Source: Pseudomonadota bacterium | Lineage (GTDB): Bacteria; Pseudomonadota; Gammaproteobacteria; Burkholderiales; Burkholderiaceae_C | Assembly: GCA_021819435.1 (NCBI GenBank) | Contig: JAKARB010000006.1 | Span: forward strand, 124,001 to 188,000 | Direction of reading: 5' to 3' | DNA: 64,000 nucleotides | In this document: positions 36,985-45,644 of the stretch, one piece after another | Position numbering within the stretch: the stretch's first letter is position 1 | How the letters are laid out: each line of letters opens with the position of its first letter | Translations under genes and position numbers: made by a program | The notes under the pieces: model-generated | The model's input: the letters and a program-made list of their open reading frames with translations, nothing else | What the model was told of the DNA's origin: nothing | The model's database searches: none

Positions 36985-37986
36985 ATGTCGGATTTGTTGA
37001 CCATCAAGCGAGACACGCAAGCCCCCCCAGGGCGCTCAACGCCACCAGGCCGCCTGAAGAAATGGCTGATTTGGGGTGCGATGGCGGCATTCCTGGCTTG
37101 GTGCGCCGTCGGCTTCCGTCGCGACATCGCCCAGATCGACCTCCGCATGCTGGTTTCGGCGTGGCCCGCCATCGCCCTGGCCGGCGGGTTTTCGCTCTTC
37201 AATTACGTGTTGCGCATCTGGCGCTGGCGCTGGTACCTGAGCCGCCAGGGGCACGAGTTGCCCATTCGTTTCCTGTCGCTCACCTTCATGGCGGGTTTTG
37301 CGTTCACCCTGTCGCCGGGCAAGCTCGGCGAGATGGCGCGCGCACGTTATTACCAGGCGCATGGGGTGCCACTGTCGGCGGTCAGCGGGGCGTTCTTCGT
37401 CGAGCGCATCCTCGATCTGCTGGCCATGATCCTGCTCGCGTTCGCCGCCTTGCTCGATGCGGATCGTTATCGTGGCCTCATCTGGGTGGCTGCCGCCCTG
37501 GTGATCGGTTTGCTGCTGGTCATCGGACTGTGCCCCTGGAACCGGGTCGGGGCATGGTTGGCTCGGCGTTCGCACCCTGTGCCCGGCCACGCTGGCCTGA
37601 CCATGGTGGTGAGCACCATGGTCAGCGCCCGCCAACTGCTGACCCCCGGCATGCTGTTCGTGGGCCTGGCGCTGGGCGTGGTTTCCTGGGGGGCAGAAGC
37701 TGCAGGGCTCAAAGTGGTGGCCGATTCGATGGCGCCCGGCCAGCTGTCCTGGAGCGGCGCCGCCAGCGCTTATGCGGTGGCGATCATTGCGGGTGCCTTG
37801 TCCTTCTTGCCTGGGGGGCTGGGCAGCACCGAGGCCGTGATGGCTGCACTGCTGATGTCACACGGCTTCGGGGCCCCGTTGGCGATCCTCCTGACCCTCA
37901 TCTGCCGGCTGCTGACGCTTTGGCTGGCCGTCGTCATCGGGTGGGCCTGCGTGTGGCTCCTCCGACGTGAACCTTCATCGTTCTGA
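36985..37986 (+). CDS. Flippase-like integral membrane protein (LPG_synthase_TM family)
   Basis: The 333-residue protein has about eight membrane segments and the family signatures NYVLRIWRWRWYL, TLSPGKLGEMARA, ERILDLLAM and FLPGGLGSTEAVM. Members include the flippase half of lysylphosphatidylglycerol synthase and proteins proposed to move lipid-linked sugars across the inner membrane. It starts 252 bases from pilB on the other strand and leads four tightly spaced genes. Its job is probably to flip or handle the lipid-linked sugar made by the following enzymes. The ATG at 36985 excludes 30 unlikely upstream codons. Confidence 0.82.
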   Translation: MSDLLTIKRDTQAPPGRSTPPGRLKKWLIWGAMAAFLAWCAVGFRRDIAQIDLRMLVSAWPAIALAGGFSLFNYVLRIWRWRWYLSRQGHELPIRFLSLTFMAGFAFTLSPGKLGEMARARYYQAHGVPLSAVSGAFFVERILDLLAMILLAFAALLDADRYRGLIWVAAALVIGLLLVIGLCPWNRVGAWLARRSHPVPGHAGLTMVVSTMVSARQLLTPGMLFVGLALGVVSWGAEAAGLKVVADSMAPGQLSWSGAASAYAVAIIAGALSFLPGGLGSTEAVMAALLMSHGFGAPLAILLTLICRLLTLWLAVVIGWACVWLLRREPSSF

Positions 37987-37988
37987 AC

Positions 37989-39410
37989 ATGTCTGACAAG
38001 ACTCCCTTGTGCGTGGACCTGGACGGCACGCTCATCCACAGCGACTTGCTGCTGGAATCCTTCCTGCTGTTGTTGAAGCGGAACCCGCTCTACCTTTTGC
38101 TGGTGCCTTTTTGGCTGCTGGGCGGCAAGGCGCGGCTCAAGTCGGAGATCGCATCCAGGGTCGCACTCAACGGTGCGGCCTTGCCCTACACCAAGCCCCT
38201 GATGACCTGGTTGCAGGCCCAGAAGGCCGGCGGCCGGCCGCTGTGGCTGGTGACCGCTTCTGACCACCGGCTGGCCCAGGCCGTGGCCGACCACGTGGGC
38301 TGGTTCGACGGCGTGCTGGCCAGCGATGGGCGCACCAACCTTTCCGGCAGCAACAAGGCGGCCGAGCTGGTGCGCAAGTTCGGCGACAAGGGCTTCGACT
38401 ACGCCGGGAACCACCGGGTCGACCTCAAGGTGTGGGCGCATGCGCGCAAGGCCATCGTTGTCAACGCTGGCACGGGGCTGGTGGCGGCCGCTGGCAAGCT
38501 CGCCCAGGTGGACCACGTGGTGCCGCCTCTCAAAGGCCTGTTCAAGTCGGTGACCAAGGCACTGCGTGTGCACCAGTGGGCCAAGAACGCCCTGGTGATC
38601 GTGCCCCTGCTGGCCGCGCACCGGCTGTCCGAGCTGCCTGTGCTGATCGATGGCGTGCTCGCTTTCCTGGCTTTCAGCCTGTGTGCCTCATCGGTCTACC
38701 TGCTCAACGACATGCTCGATCTGGAGGCCGACCGCCAGCACCACACCAAGTGCAACCGCCCATTCGCGGCCGGCCGGTTGAGCCTGGTGTTCGGCCTGGT
38801 GGCGGCGCCATTGCTGTTGGCCTCGGCCTTGCTGATTTCATGGCTGTTGCCGATCAAGTTCCTGCTCGTGCTGGCCGTTTACTACGTCGCCACCTTGCTG
38901 TATTCGTTCGGACTCAAAAAGGTGGTCATGGTCGACGTGCTCGCGCTGGCGGGGCTCTACACCATCCGCATCGTGGCGGGTTCTGCGGCGATGGCGATCC
39001 CGCTCTCGTTCTGGCTGCTGATGTTCGCCACCTTCATCTTTTTGAGCCTCGCCATCGTCAAGCGCTATGCCGAGCTGTTCGCCATGCGGCAGCAAGGCAA
39101 GCTCAAGGCCAAGGGGCGCGGCTACCAGGTCGAAGACATCAGCCTGCTGCAGAGCCTGGGCGCGGCCTCTGGTTACCTGAGCATCCTGGTGCTGGCGCTC
39201 TACCTCAACTCACCTGACATCGCCAAGCTGTATGCGCAACCCAAGGTTGCCTGGGGCTTGGTGCCCATCATGCTGTACTGGATCAGCCGCATCTGGATGG
39301 AGACCCACCGGGGCAACATGCACGATGACCCGCTGGTGTACGCCCTGAAGGATCGCATCAGCCTGCTGACCGGCCTGGCCGCCGGAGTCGTTTTGTACTT
39401 CGCGACGTGA
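37989..39410 (+). CDS. HAD phosphatase-UbiA prenyltransferase fusion (polyprenyl-phospho-ribose synthase-like)
   Basis: The 473-residue protein joins a HAD domain (CVDLDGTLIHSD at 8-19, VTASDHRLAQ later) to a UbiA membrane domain with the catalytic NDMLDLEADRQHH aspartate motif and about eight helices. In the mycobacterial arabinan pathway a UbiA enzyme moves phosphoribose from PRPP to decaprenyl phosphate, and a phosphatase then removes the 5' phosphate. This fusion could do both steps. It follows the flippase-like gene by two bases and overlaps the next gene by four (GTGA). The pathway is inferred from the neighbours. Confidence 0.85.
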   Translation: MSDKTPLCVDLDGTLIHSDLLLESFLLLLKRNPLYLLLVPFWLLGGKARLKSEIASRVALNGAALPYTKPLMTWLQAQKAGGRPLWLVTASDHRLAQAVADHVGWFDGVLASDGRTNLSGSNKAAELVRKFGDKGFDYAGNHRVDLKVWAHARKAIVVNAGTGLVAAAGKLAQVDHVVPPLKGLFKSVTKALRVHQWAKNALVIVPLLAAHRLSELPVLIDGVLAFLAFSLCASSVYLLNDMLDLEADRQHHTKCNRPFAAGRLSLVFGLVAAPLLLASALLISWLLPIKFLLVLAVYYVATLLYSFGLKKVVMVDVLALAGLYTIRIVAGSAAMAIPLSFWLLMFATFIFLSLAIVKRYAELFAMRQQGKLKAKGRGYQVEDISLLQSLGAASGYLSILVLALYLNSPDIAKLYAQPKVAWGLVPIMLYWISRIWMETHRGNMHDDPLVYALKDRISLLTGLAAGVVLYFAT

Positions 39411-40750
39411 GTCGGGTGATGGCGAAGCAAGTGTTCACCTCCTGGGGGCGTGTCGAGCGGCATGAACACGCTGCGCTGGGGCTGGGCAGCCGTCACCAAG
39501 GCTTGCCGACCGCTGAAGGCACGATGCTCGCCTATGGCAATGGCCGCAGCTACGGCGACAGCAACCTCAACGCAGGCGGCGCCTTGCTGCTGGCGCGCCA
39601 ACTGGATCGCTTCATCCACTTCGACACTGCAACGGGCGTGTTGCGTTGCGAAGCCGGGGTGCTGCTCGAAGAGATCATCCGCCTGGTGCTGCCGCAGGGC
39701 TGGTTCCCGCCGGTGACGCCGGGCACGCAGTTCGTCACCGTGGGTGGCGCCATCGCCAACGATGTGCACGGCAAGAACCACCATGCCGCAGGATCTTTTG
39801 GCAACCACGTGACGGGCTTCGAGCTGCTGCGCTCGGATGGAGCTCGCCTGTGGTGCTCGCCGGACGAGAACCGCGAGCTGTTCGCCGCCACCATCGGTGG
39901 GCTGGGCCTGACGGGCTTGATCACCTGGGCGGAAATGCGCCTCAAGCGCGTCGCCAACCCCTGGATGGATTCCGAGACGGTGCGCTTTCGCAACCTCGGT
40001 GAGTTTTTCGAACTCAGCCAGGCCTCCGAGCGCGACTTCGAATACACCGTGAGCTGGATCGATTGCGCCTTCGCGGGCAAGCGCCTCGGCCGTGGGCTGT
40101 TCAATCGAGCCAACCACGCGCCTGCTGTGATGGACCCATCGGCCTTGCCCAAAGGCGCGGTGCTGGAGTCTCCTGGCAGCCTGAAGGTGCCGCTCACGCC
40201 GCCGGTGTCCTTGATCAACGCGCTGTCGCTGAAGACCTTCAACACCCTGTACTTCCACCGCCAGGGGCCCGACGCGGTTCGCGGGCTGCAGCATTACCGC
40301 CCGTTCTTCTACCCGCTTGATGCATTGCTGGAGTGGAACCGCATCTACGGGCCGCGCGGCTTCTACCAATACCAGTGCGTGGTGCCGCCGGCCAAGGCTT
40401 TTGCCGCCACGCAGCGCCTGCTCGAAACCATCGCCGCCAGCGGCATGGGCTCTTTTCTGGCCGTGCTCAAGCAGTTCGGTGAGCCGGCCTCGCGCGGCAT
40501 GCTGTCCTTCCCCTGCCCGGGCACGACCCTGGCGCTGGACTTCCCGAACCAGGGGCCGCGCCTGCACAAGCTGTTCGCCGAGCTCGACCGCATCGTGCTG
40601 GAAGCCGGTGGGCGCCTGTACGTGGCCAAGGACGGCCGCATGCCCGGCAACGTGTTCCGCGCCGGCTACCCCCGTTTGCAAGAATTCCTGCCACACGTCG
40701 ACCCGCGCTTCTCATCGAGTTGGTGGCGCCGGGTCATGGAGACATCATGA
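39407..40750 (+). CDS. FAD-linked oxidoreductase, DprE1-like
   Basis: The 447-residue protein has an FAD_binding_4 domain (YGNGRSYGDSNLN, TPGTQFVTVGGAIANDVHGKNHH) and a C-terminal D-arabinono-lactone oxidase-like domain. DprE1 oxidises the C2 hydroxyl of polyprenyl-phospho-ribose in the first half of its conversion to the arabinose form. Gene order UbiA-FAD oxidase-SDR is that of the arabinose donor pathway. The start is a GTG overlapping the previous stop; an ATG at 39419 is also possible. Confidence 0.87.
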   Translation: MSRVMAKQVFTSWGRVERHEHAALGLGSRHQGLPTAEGTMLAYGNGRSYGDSNLNAGGALLLARQLDRFIHFDTATGVLRCEAGVLLEEIIRLVLPQGWFPPVTPGTQFVTVGGAIANDVHGKNHHAAGSFGNHVTGFELLRSDGARLWCSPDENRELFAATIGGLGLTGLITWAEMRLKRVANPWMDSETVRFRNLGEFFELSQASERDFEYTVSWIDCAFAGKRLGRGLFNRANHAPAVMDPSALPKGAVLESPGSLKVPLTPPVSLINALSLKTFNTLYFHRQGPDAVRGLQHYRPFFYPLDALLEWNRIYGPRGFYQYQCVVPPAKAFAATQRLLETIAASGMGSFLAVLKQFGEPASRGMLSFPCPGTTLALDFPNQGPRLHKLFAELDRIVLEAGGRLYVAKDGRMPGNVFRAGYPRLQEFLPHVDPRFSSSWWRRVMETS

Positions 40751-41484
40751 AGAAGATCCTCATCGTCGGGGCCACCTCGGCCATCGCCGAAGCCTGCGCG
40801 CGCCAATGGGCGCAACGCGGCGACAAGCTGTTCTTGGCCGCGCGCAACGAAGCGGCCATGCACTCGGTTGCCGATGACCTCAAGACCCGTGGCGCGCTGG
40901 CTGTTGGGCAGAAGGTGTTCGATGCCGCCCGGTTTGAACAGCACGCCGAGCTTTTGCGCGAGGCGACCCAATCGATGGGCGGGCTCGACACGGTGCTGAT
41001 TGCCCACGGCACGCTGAGTGACCAGGCGCGCGCGCAGGCGGATGTTGGCTACGCACTGAGCGAGATCGCCACCAATGGCACCTCTGTTGTTTCGTTGATG
41101 ACGCTGGCGGGTGAACAGTTCTCCGCGCAGGGCAGCGGTTGCATCGCCGTGATTTCTTCGGTGGCCGGTGACCGTGGTCGCCAGAGCAACTATGTGTACG
41201 GCAGCGCCAAGGCCCTGGTCAGCGCCTTCGCCTCGGGCCAGAGGCAGCGCCTGCGCAAGGTGGGCGTCAACGTGATGACCATCAAGCCAGGTTTTGTGGA
41301 CACGCCGATGACGGCGTCGTTCAAAAAGGGCGCGCTGTGGGCCAAGCCAGAGAAGGTGGCCAGCGACATCCTGGCCGGGGTGGACAAGGGCAAGGCGGTG
41401 GTTTACACACCGGGGTTCTGGCGCTTGATCATGTTGATCATCAAGCACATTCCGGAGTTTGTATTTGTGAAGTTGGCGCTTTGA
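40747..41484 (+). CDS. Short-chain dehydrogenase, DprE2-like
   Basis: The 245-residue SDR has an NAD(P)-binding glycine motif (ILIVGATSAIAEACARQWA). Its active site is in ISSVAGDRGRQSNYVYGSAKA (Ser, Tyr and Lys). The C-terminus is hydrophobic (LIMLIIKHIPEFVFVKLAL), suiting a lipid-linked substrate. It would reduce the 2-keto intermediate made by the preceding flavoenzyme, completing epimerisation from ribose to arabinose. The start overlaps the previous stop (ATGA). Confidence 0.87.
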   Translation: MKKILIVGATSAIAEACARQWAQRGDKLFLAARNEAAMHSVADDLKTRGALAVGQKVFDAARFEQHAELLREATQSMGGLDTVLIAHGTLSDQARAQADVGYALSEIATNGTSVVSLMTLAGEQFSAQGSGCIAVISSVAGDRGRQSNYVYGSAKALVSAFASGQRQRLRKVGVNVMTIKPGFVDTPMTASFKKGALWAKPEKVASDILAGVDKGKAVVYTPGFWRLIMLIIKHIPEFVFVKLAL

Positions 41485-42053
41485 GGCCCAGCAGGGGTAT
41501 GTGGGCCGTAGTCCGATGGCATTAGGCTGACAGCCTCAGATCTTGCTGAGGAGTCATTGTCTAAATTGACTTGGCGCGAAGGGTCCGCGTCGGCACAAAT
41601 GAAGCGCCGACCATGGCCGAGGACAGCGGCACGGCTGCGGTTGGAGACACCATGTTGACGTGTGCCATTGAACCTTGGCTTGGTGTCAAGTCTCCTAGAT
41701 TATCATTCTGCATCGCGCTGGTGCAGGATATGTATCCGGGCGCTTCATGCATGAAGAGGCCTTTACAGGCAAAGAGCGCTATTCAATCAGTAGGCCATGT
41801 GTGTGGACACCGAGTGCTTCACTCTCCCCACAGCTGGACTTTGACCCCCTCTCAGCAGCAGGGAAGGCTCGCTGACGCAGCCCGCCAAGGTTACGTCTGC
41901 CTCCTCTGTGGCATGCCATCACACCCTATACATCTTCTCAAGATACACTGCCACGGCATCAAGCGCCGCTGACCGATCGTTCGGATGACGACGATGCTGA
42001 ATCAGCTATGCCGCTGTCATATGTGCCAAACCTAGCACTCCTGCGGAGGTCGG
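41485..42053. other. 569-base intergenic stretch at the start of the low-GC glycan insert
   Basis: No gene with a recognisable product is seen. A short CCTCAG/CTGAGG hairpin lies near 41535. Short frames exist on both strands but resemble nothing known. GC content falls through this interval, marking the left edge of the insert. The promoter of the following operon should lie here, but no clear consensus is visible. Confidence 0.5.
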
Positions 42054-43310
42054 ATGATCCCATCGAATAACCCTCACCGTTCCTATGAAGATGTACCGGC
42101 TTACTGGCATAAAGCGCCGCCGAGTAGTGGTGTCTTCTATGAGGATTTCCGGCGGTGTGTGAATTGGTGTGCGATGCACGGCAACGTTCCTGTATATCAC
42201 CGCCAATCATTTGGGATGTCGACAGAGCCTTATGGTTTGGAGATATCTTCAGATTTGAACGCGGAGGCCGCAGCAAATGCGTTGACAGAGCATGCCATGA
42301 ATTTGGTCCAACCAGCAATTCAGCATTGGCAGTGGCTTTACTCAAAGCTCGAGGACCAAGATTCTCGCATGTTATTGCTCACCGTCCTCGCGTACCGGGC
42401 TCTCGGATGGAAGTACGTGCAGATGCCTTTGGACAGTTCTGCGTTCTGGCAATGCATGGCCCGTCTTTCCGAGACTGAAAAATCGAATGAGCCGCTGTCC
42501 CCTGCTTTGCAGGAATGTGCCCCATACCCCATGAGTCTTTTCGATCTGGAGGGTAAATCAGGGATGCTTCGGATGTACTCGAATGCATTCGGAATTTTCA
42601 ACGAATTCATATACTCTCAATACACACTCCGGTCACGAAAAGGTGTGATTTCACCCAATCCCGGCGATGTTGTGTTGGACTGCGGCGCTTGCTATGGCGG
42701 GACTTCCTTACAGTTTGCTGATTCCGTGGGGCCTGGCGGGGTGGTCGTTGCCTATGAATTCTTCCCGGAAAATTTGAGGATATTCGAGGAAAACATTCGA
42801 ATTAACCCAGCTTTGGGCGCGCGCGTAAAGCTCGTCGAGCGACCAGTTTGGAATGATTCCGGTGTGCGAATGTCAATAGAAGGTAGCGGCCCAGCAACGC
42901 AAGTCCACATTGCCAAGAATGACGAAGCGTCCCAAGGGGTGACGCGGTCTTTTGAGTCCATCACGATCGATGATACGGTCAAAGAGTTGAAACTCCCTCG
43001 CATTGATTTCATCAAGATGGATATTGAAGGTGCCGAGATGATGGCCTTGCGTGGCGCAAAGCGGAGTCTCGTTAAATATCGACCCACTCTTGCGATTTGT
43101 GTGTATCACAAGTTGATTGATTTCTACGAGATACCTCAGTTTATAGATTCACTTGGTCTCGATTATGAATTCAGCCTGCAGCACAGTACCGTGCATGGTG
43201 ATGAGACGGTCGTTTTTGCTCGACCAAGAGGTGGACGGAATCGCATTCTCAATTTATGGCCCCTGCCTAATATTCGTTGGATAAGATACAATTTTAAAAA
43301 GCGAAAATAA
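42054..43310 (+). CDS. FkbM-family methyltransferase
   Basis: The 418-residue protein has a C-terminal SAM-dependent domain with VLDCGACYGGTSLQFA (motif I) and the family signature DFIKMDIEGAEMMALRGA. The N-terminal 190 residues are specific to this protein. FkbM enzymes O-methylate sugars or other hydroxyls, often in surface-glycan clusters. A GGAGGT ribosome site precedes the ATG. Lower GC than the flanking chromosome suggests acquisition with the next four genes. Confidence 0.88.
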   Translation: MIPSNNPHRSYEDVPAYWHKAPPSSGVFYEDFRRCVNWCAMHGNVPVYHRQSFGMSTEPYGLEISSDLNAEAAANALTEHAMNLVQPAIQHWQWLYSKLEDQDSRMLLLTVLAYRALGWKYVQMPLDSSAFWQCMARLSETEKSNEPLSPALQECAPYPMSLFDLEGKSGMLRMYSNAFGIFNEFIYSQYTLRSRKGVISPNPGDVVLDCGACYGGTSLQFADSVGPGGVVVAYEFFPENLRIFEENIRINPALGARVKLVERPVWNDSGVRMSIEGSGPATQVHIAKNDEASQGVTRSFESITIDDTVKELKLPRIDFIKMDIEGAEMMALRGAKRSLVKYRPTLAICVYHKLIDFYEIPQFIDSLGLDYEFSLQHSTVHGDETVVFARPRGGRNRILNLWPLPNIRWIRYNFKKRK

Positions 43311-43367
43311 AGCTAGGAGTTGGGTGTCCAGTTGTGGGTCATTATTTTTGATGATGATGGGGGAGAA

Positions 43368-44585
43368 ATGAGTGTGAGTCTGCGGGTTAAAAAAATTTAT
43401 GCAAACATTGCTGCCTTTCGAGGTAAAACTAAGTCTGAGCGGCGGCAAATTCGGCGCAAAATCATGGGGGCAACCAATGAGGATGATTTTGTTGCCACCC
43501 ATCATTCTGAAGTCGAGATCCATAAGCTCATTCAGCAGTACTCGTTTCCGCCCGAGGTGAAGTCAGCGAAAAGGTTGATGGTCTTACTCGTGCCTGAGCA
43601 CAACGCCATGAGTGGTGGCATTTATTCGATTTTCTCGATTGCTGAGCAGATGCGTCGTTTGCGGCGCGTGCACGGCTATGAGGTTGTGTTGATGACTCGC
43701 CCAAATGGTGAGGGGGAAACATATTTCAGAAACACCAATTTCCGTAATCAAGAAAATATTTATCGGTTTTCTCAATTGACTCAGTGTGCCGATGTTGAGG
43801 AGCTATATATTCATATACCGGAGTATGCGTGCGCACATTTCTGTGATGATTTAAGCCATCCGGAGGTGGTTTATTTGTCTCGGCGGAAGGTGGTGGTAAA
43901 CATTCTGAATCAGAATATCCAGCTGATGCCCAAGGCGCAACAATTGGATGCATTGAAGGTGCGCTTTGGAAATGTGACGCAGTCGGTGGCGCATCATGCA
44001 TACTTCAGTCAGGAAATGGCGGACAAGTATGGTATTCCAACACTTTTGTTGCCTGCTTATACCGATCTCAGCTCCTACCCCGGTTGCGGTCGTTCGGGAA
44101 AAGAGAAGCTCATTATTTATTCCTTGGATAAGGCAGATTACAAAAATCAGTGTCTGGAAAAAATAGCCAAAGATTTCTCTGATTATCAATTGTTGGAGAT
44201 TAAAGGCATAACCTTTGATCGGTTCATGGATCTGGCAACTCGTTGCATGTTCTCGATCACGTTTGGCGAAGGTTTTGATGGCTACTTGGCCCAACCGATC
44301 TTGCAGGGTGGGATTGGTTTTGCTGTTTACAACGATGATTTCTTCCCTTCTCCCCATTTTAAAGATTATGAGAACATCTTCGGTAGTGGGGAGGAAATGA
44401 TTTCGAAGATTTGTGATGTCATGCGCAGGTTATCTGTCGATGAGGCGGCATACACGGATCTCAATAAGAGATTTGCTTCTGAATATGATCGACTGTATTC
44501 GTTTGAGGATTATGTAGGGCGGGTGAAGAGGCTGTCTCTTCGGGACTTTGAGTTTTTTCCTAACGGAGGCTCACATGCCGGATAA
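43368..44585 (+). CDS. Glycosyltransferase-like protein, family uncertain
   Basis: I do not recognise a firm family for this 405-residue protein. A first domain (RLMVLLVPEHNAMSGGIYSIFSIAEQMRRL) resembles the N-terminal Rossmann half of GT-B glycosyltransferases. The later SITFGEGFDGYLAQPILQGGIGFAVY resembles the nucleotide-sugar side, where a Glu and a Gly-rich turn are common. There is no signal or membrane segment. It lies between the methyltransferase and dehydrogenase genes and overlaps the latter by 11 bases. The ATG at 43368 follows GGGGGAG; a TTG start at 43320 is possible. Confidence 0.7.
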   Translation: MSVSLRVKKIYANIAAFRGKTKSERRQIRRKIMGATNEDDFVATHHSEVEIHKLIQQYSFPPEVKSAKRLMVLLVPEHNAMSGGIYSIFSIAEQMRRLRRVHGYEVVLMTRPNGEGETYFRNTNFRNQENIYRFSQLTQCADVEELYIHIPEYACAHFCDDLSHPEVVYLSRRKVVVNILNQNIQLMPKAQQLDALKVRFGNVTQSVAHHAYFSQEMADKYGIPTLLLPAYTDLSSYPGCGRSGKEKLIIYSLDKADYKNQCLEKIAKDFSDYQLLEIKGITFDRFMDLATRCMFSITFGEGFDGYLAQPILQGGIGFAVYNDDFFPSPHFKDYENIFGSGEEMISKICDVMRRLSVDEAAYTDLNKRFASEYDRLYSFEDYVGRVKRLSLRDFEFFPNGGSHAG

Positions 44586-45630
44586 AATTCAGCTCGTTGT
44601 CTGTGGGCCGGGGCTGATCGGTAAGAAGCATGTGGAGCTCATCTTGGGGCGGTCCGACTGTGTTCTCGCCGCAATTGTCGGACCAGCCACTCAGGAGAAC
44701 ATTGAGTATTCCAACCGGTGTGGTGTTCCTCTATACGAGGACATCAACATGGCATGTGATACATGTGCTGTGGATGCGGTGATCATCAGTTCGCCAAATG
44801 CGTTTCATAGCGACCAAACCTTGACTTGCTTGCAGCGCGGGTTGCCAGTGCTGGTGGAAAAACCGCTGACTGATTCTCTCGACGACGCTCGCATGCTCGT
44901 GCAGGAGGCGGAGAAGCTTGGCGTTGCAGCCTTGGTGGGGCACCATAGGACATACAGTCCGCTGCTCAGGGCTGCGGAAAAATTCTTGCGTTCAAATGCA
45001 TTCGGACGCATGGTGTGTATGCAAGGGTCGGCATTATTTTACAAGCCTGCTCATTATTTCTTGGACGGTGCATGGCGCACGAGGAAAGGTGGAGGCCCGA
45101 TTCTGATTAATCTCATCCATGAAGTGGGCCTGATGCGTTATTTTTGTGGTGAGATTAAAAGTGTTTTTGCCATGGCGAGCAATCGAATTCGCCATTTTGA
45201 GGTGGAGGATACTGTTGCTATTTCGATTGAATTCTGCGATGGGGCCCTGGGTACTTTCATTCTTTCGGATACGGCGGCGAGCGATAAAAGCTGGGAAATG
45301 ACGAGTGGCGAGAACTCTGCCTACCCACACTTCCCCTCTAGCAATTGCTACCATTTCGCTGGCACACGCGGATCGCTGGACTTTCCCAGCATGGTGAGCC
45401 GTACCTATGCAAATGATGTCGATCCATCGTGGTGGAATCCGTTTGACATGGGGCATGTGCCTTTCGTGCCCCATGACCCTTTGGCGCTCCAATTGGAGCA
45501 TTTTCTCGAAGTTGCCCGCGGTCAAGCTGTCCCCCTCGTTTCCTTGCGTGATGGCTATGCCAATATGCAGGTTATTGAGGCCATCGGTAAATCGATTGAT
45601 GGCCGAGCGCCTGTGCTGGTCGATATTTGA
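44575..45630 (+). CDS. Gfo/Idh/MocA-family sugar dehydrogenase
   Basis: The 351-residue protein has an N-terminal NAD-binding fold (LVVCGPGLIGKKHVELI), the VEKPLTDSLDDA motif with the catalytic Lys, and a GGGPILINLIHEVGLMRYF stretch holding the usual active-site His. Such enzymes oxidise hydroxyls of nucleotide sugars. With the aminotransferase two genes on, it could make a keto sugar that is then aminated. The ATG at 44575 lies inside the previous gene's end, with GGAGG upstream. Confidence 0.88.
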   Translation: MPDKIQLVVCGPGLIGKKHVELILGRSDCVLAAIVGPATQENIEYSNRCGVPLYEDINMACDTCAVDAVIISSPNAFHSDQTLTCLQRGLPVLVEKPLTDSLDDARMLVQEAEKLGVAALVGHHRTYSPLLRAAEKFLRSNAFGRMVCMQGSALFYKPAHYFLDGAWRTRKGGGPILINLIHEVGLMRYFCGEIKSVFAMASNRIRHFEVEDTVAISIEFCDGALGTFILSDTAASDKSWEMTSGENSAYPHFPSSNCYHFAGTRGSLDFPSMVSRTYANDVDPSWWNPFDMGHVPFVPHDPLALQLEHFLEVARGQAVPLVSLRDGYANMQVIEAIGKSIDGRAPVLVDI

Positions 45631-45644
45631 TTAGGGGGAATTGA

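Noticed and set aside
41561-41972. Small open frames in the gap before the FkbM gene
   Set aside because: No ribosome site, domain or codon pattern supports them on either strand.
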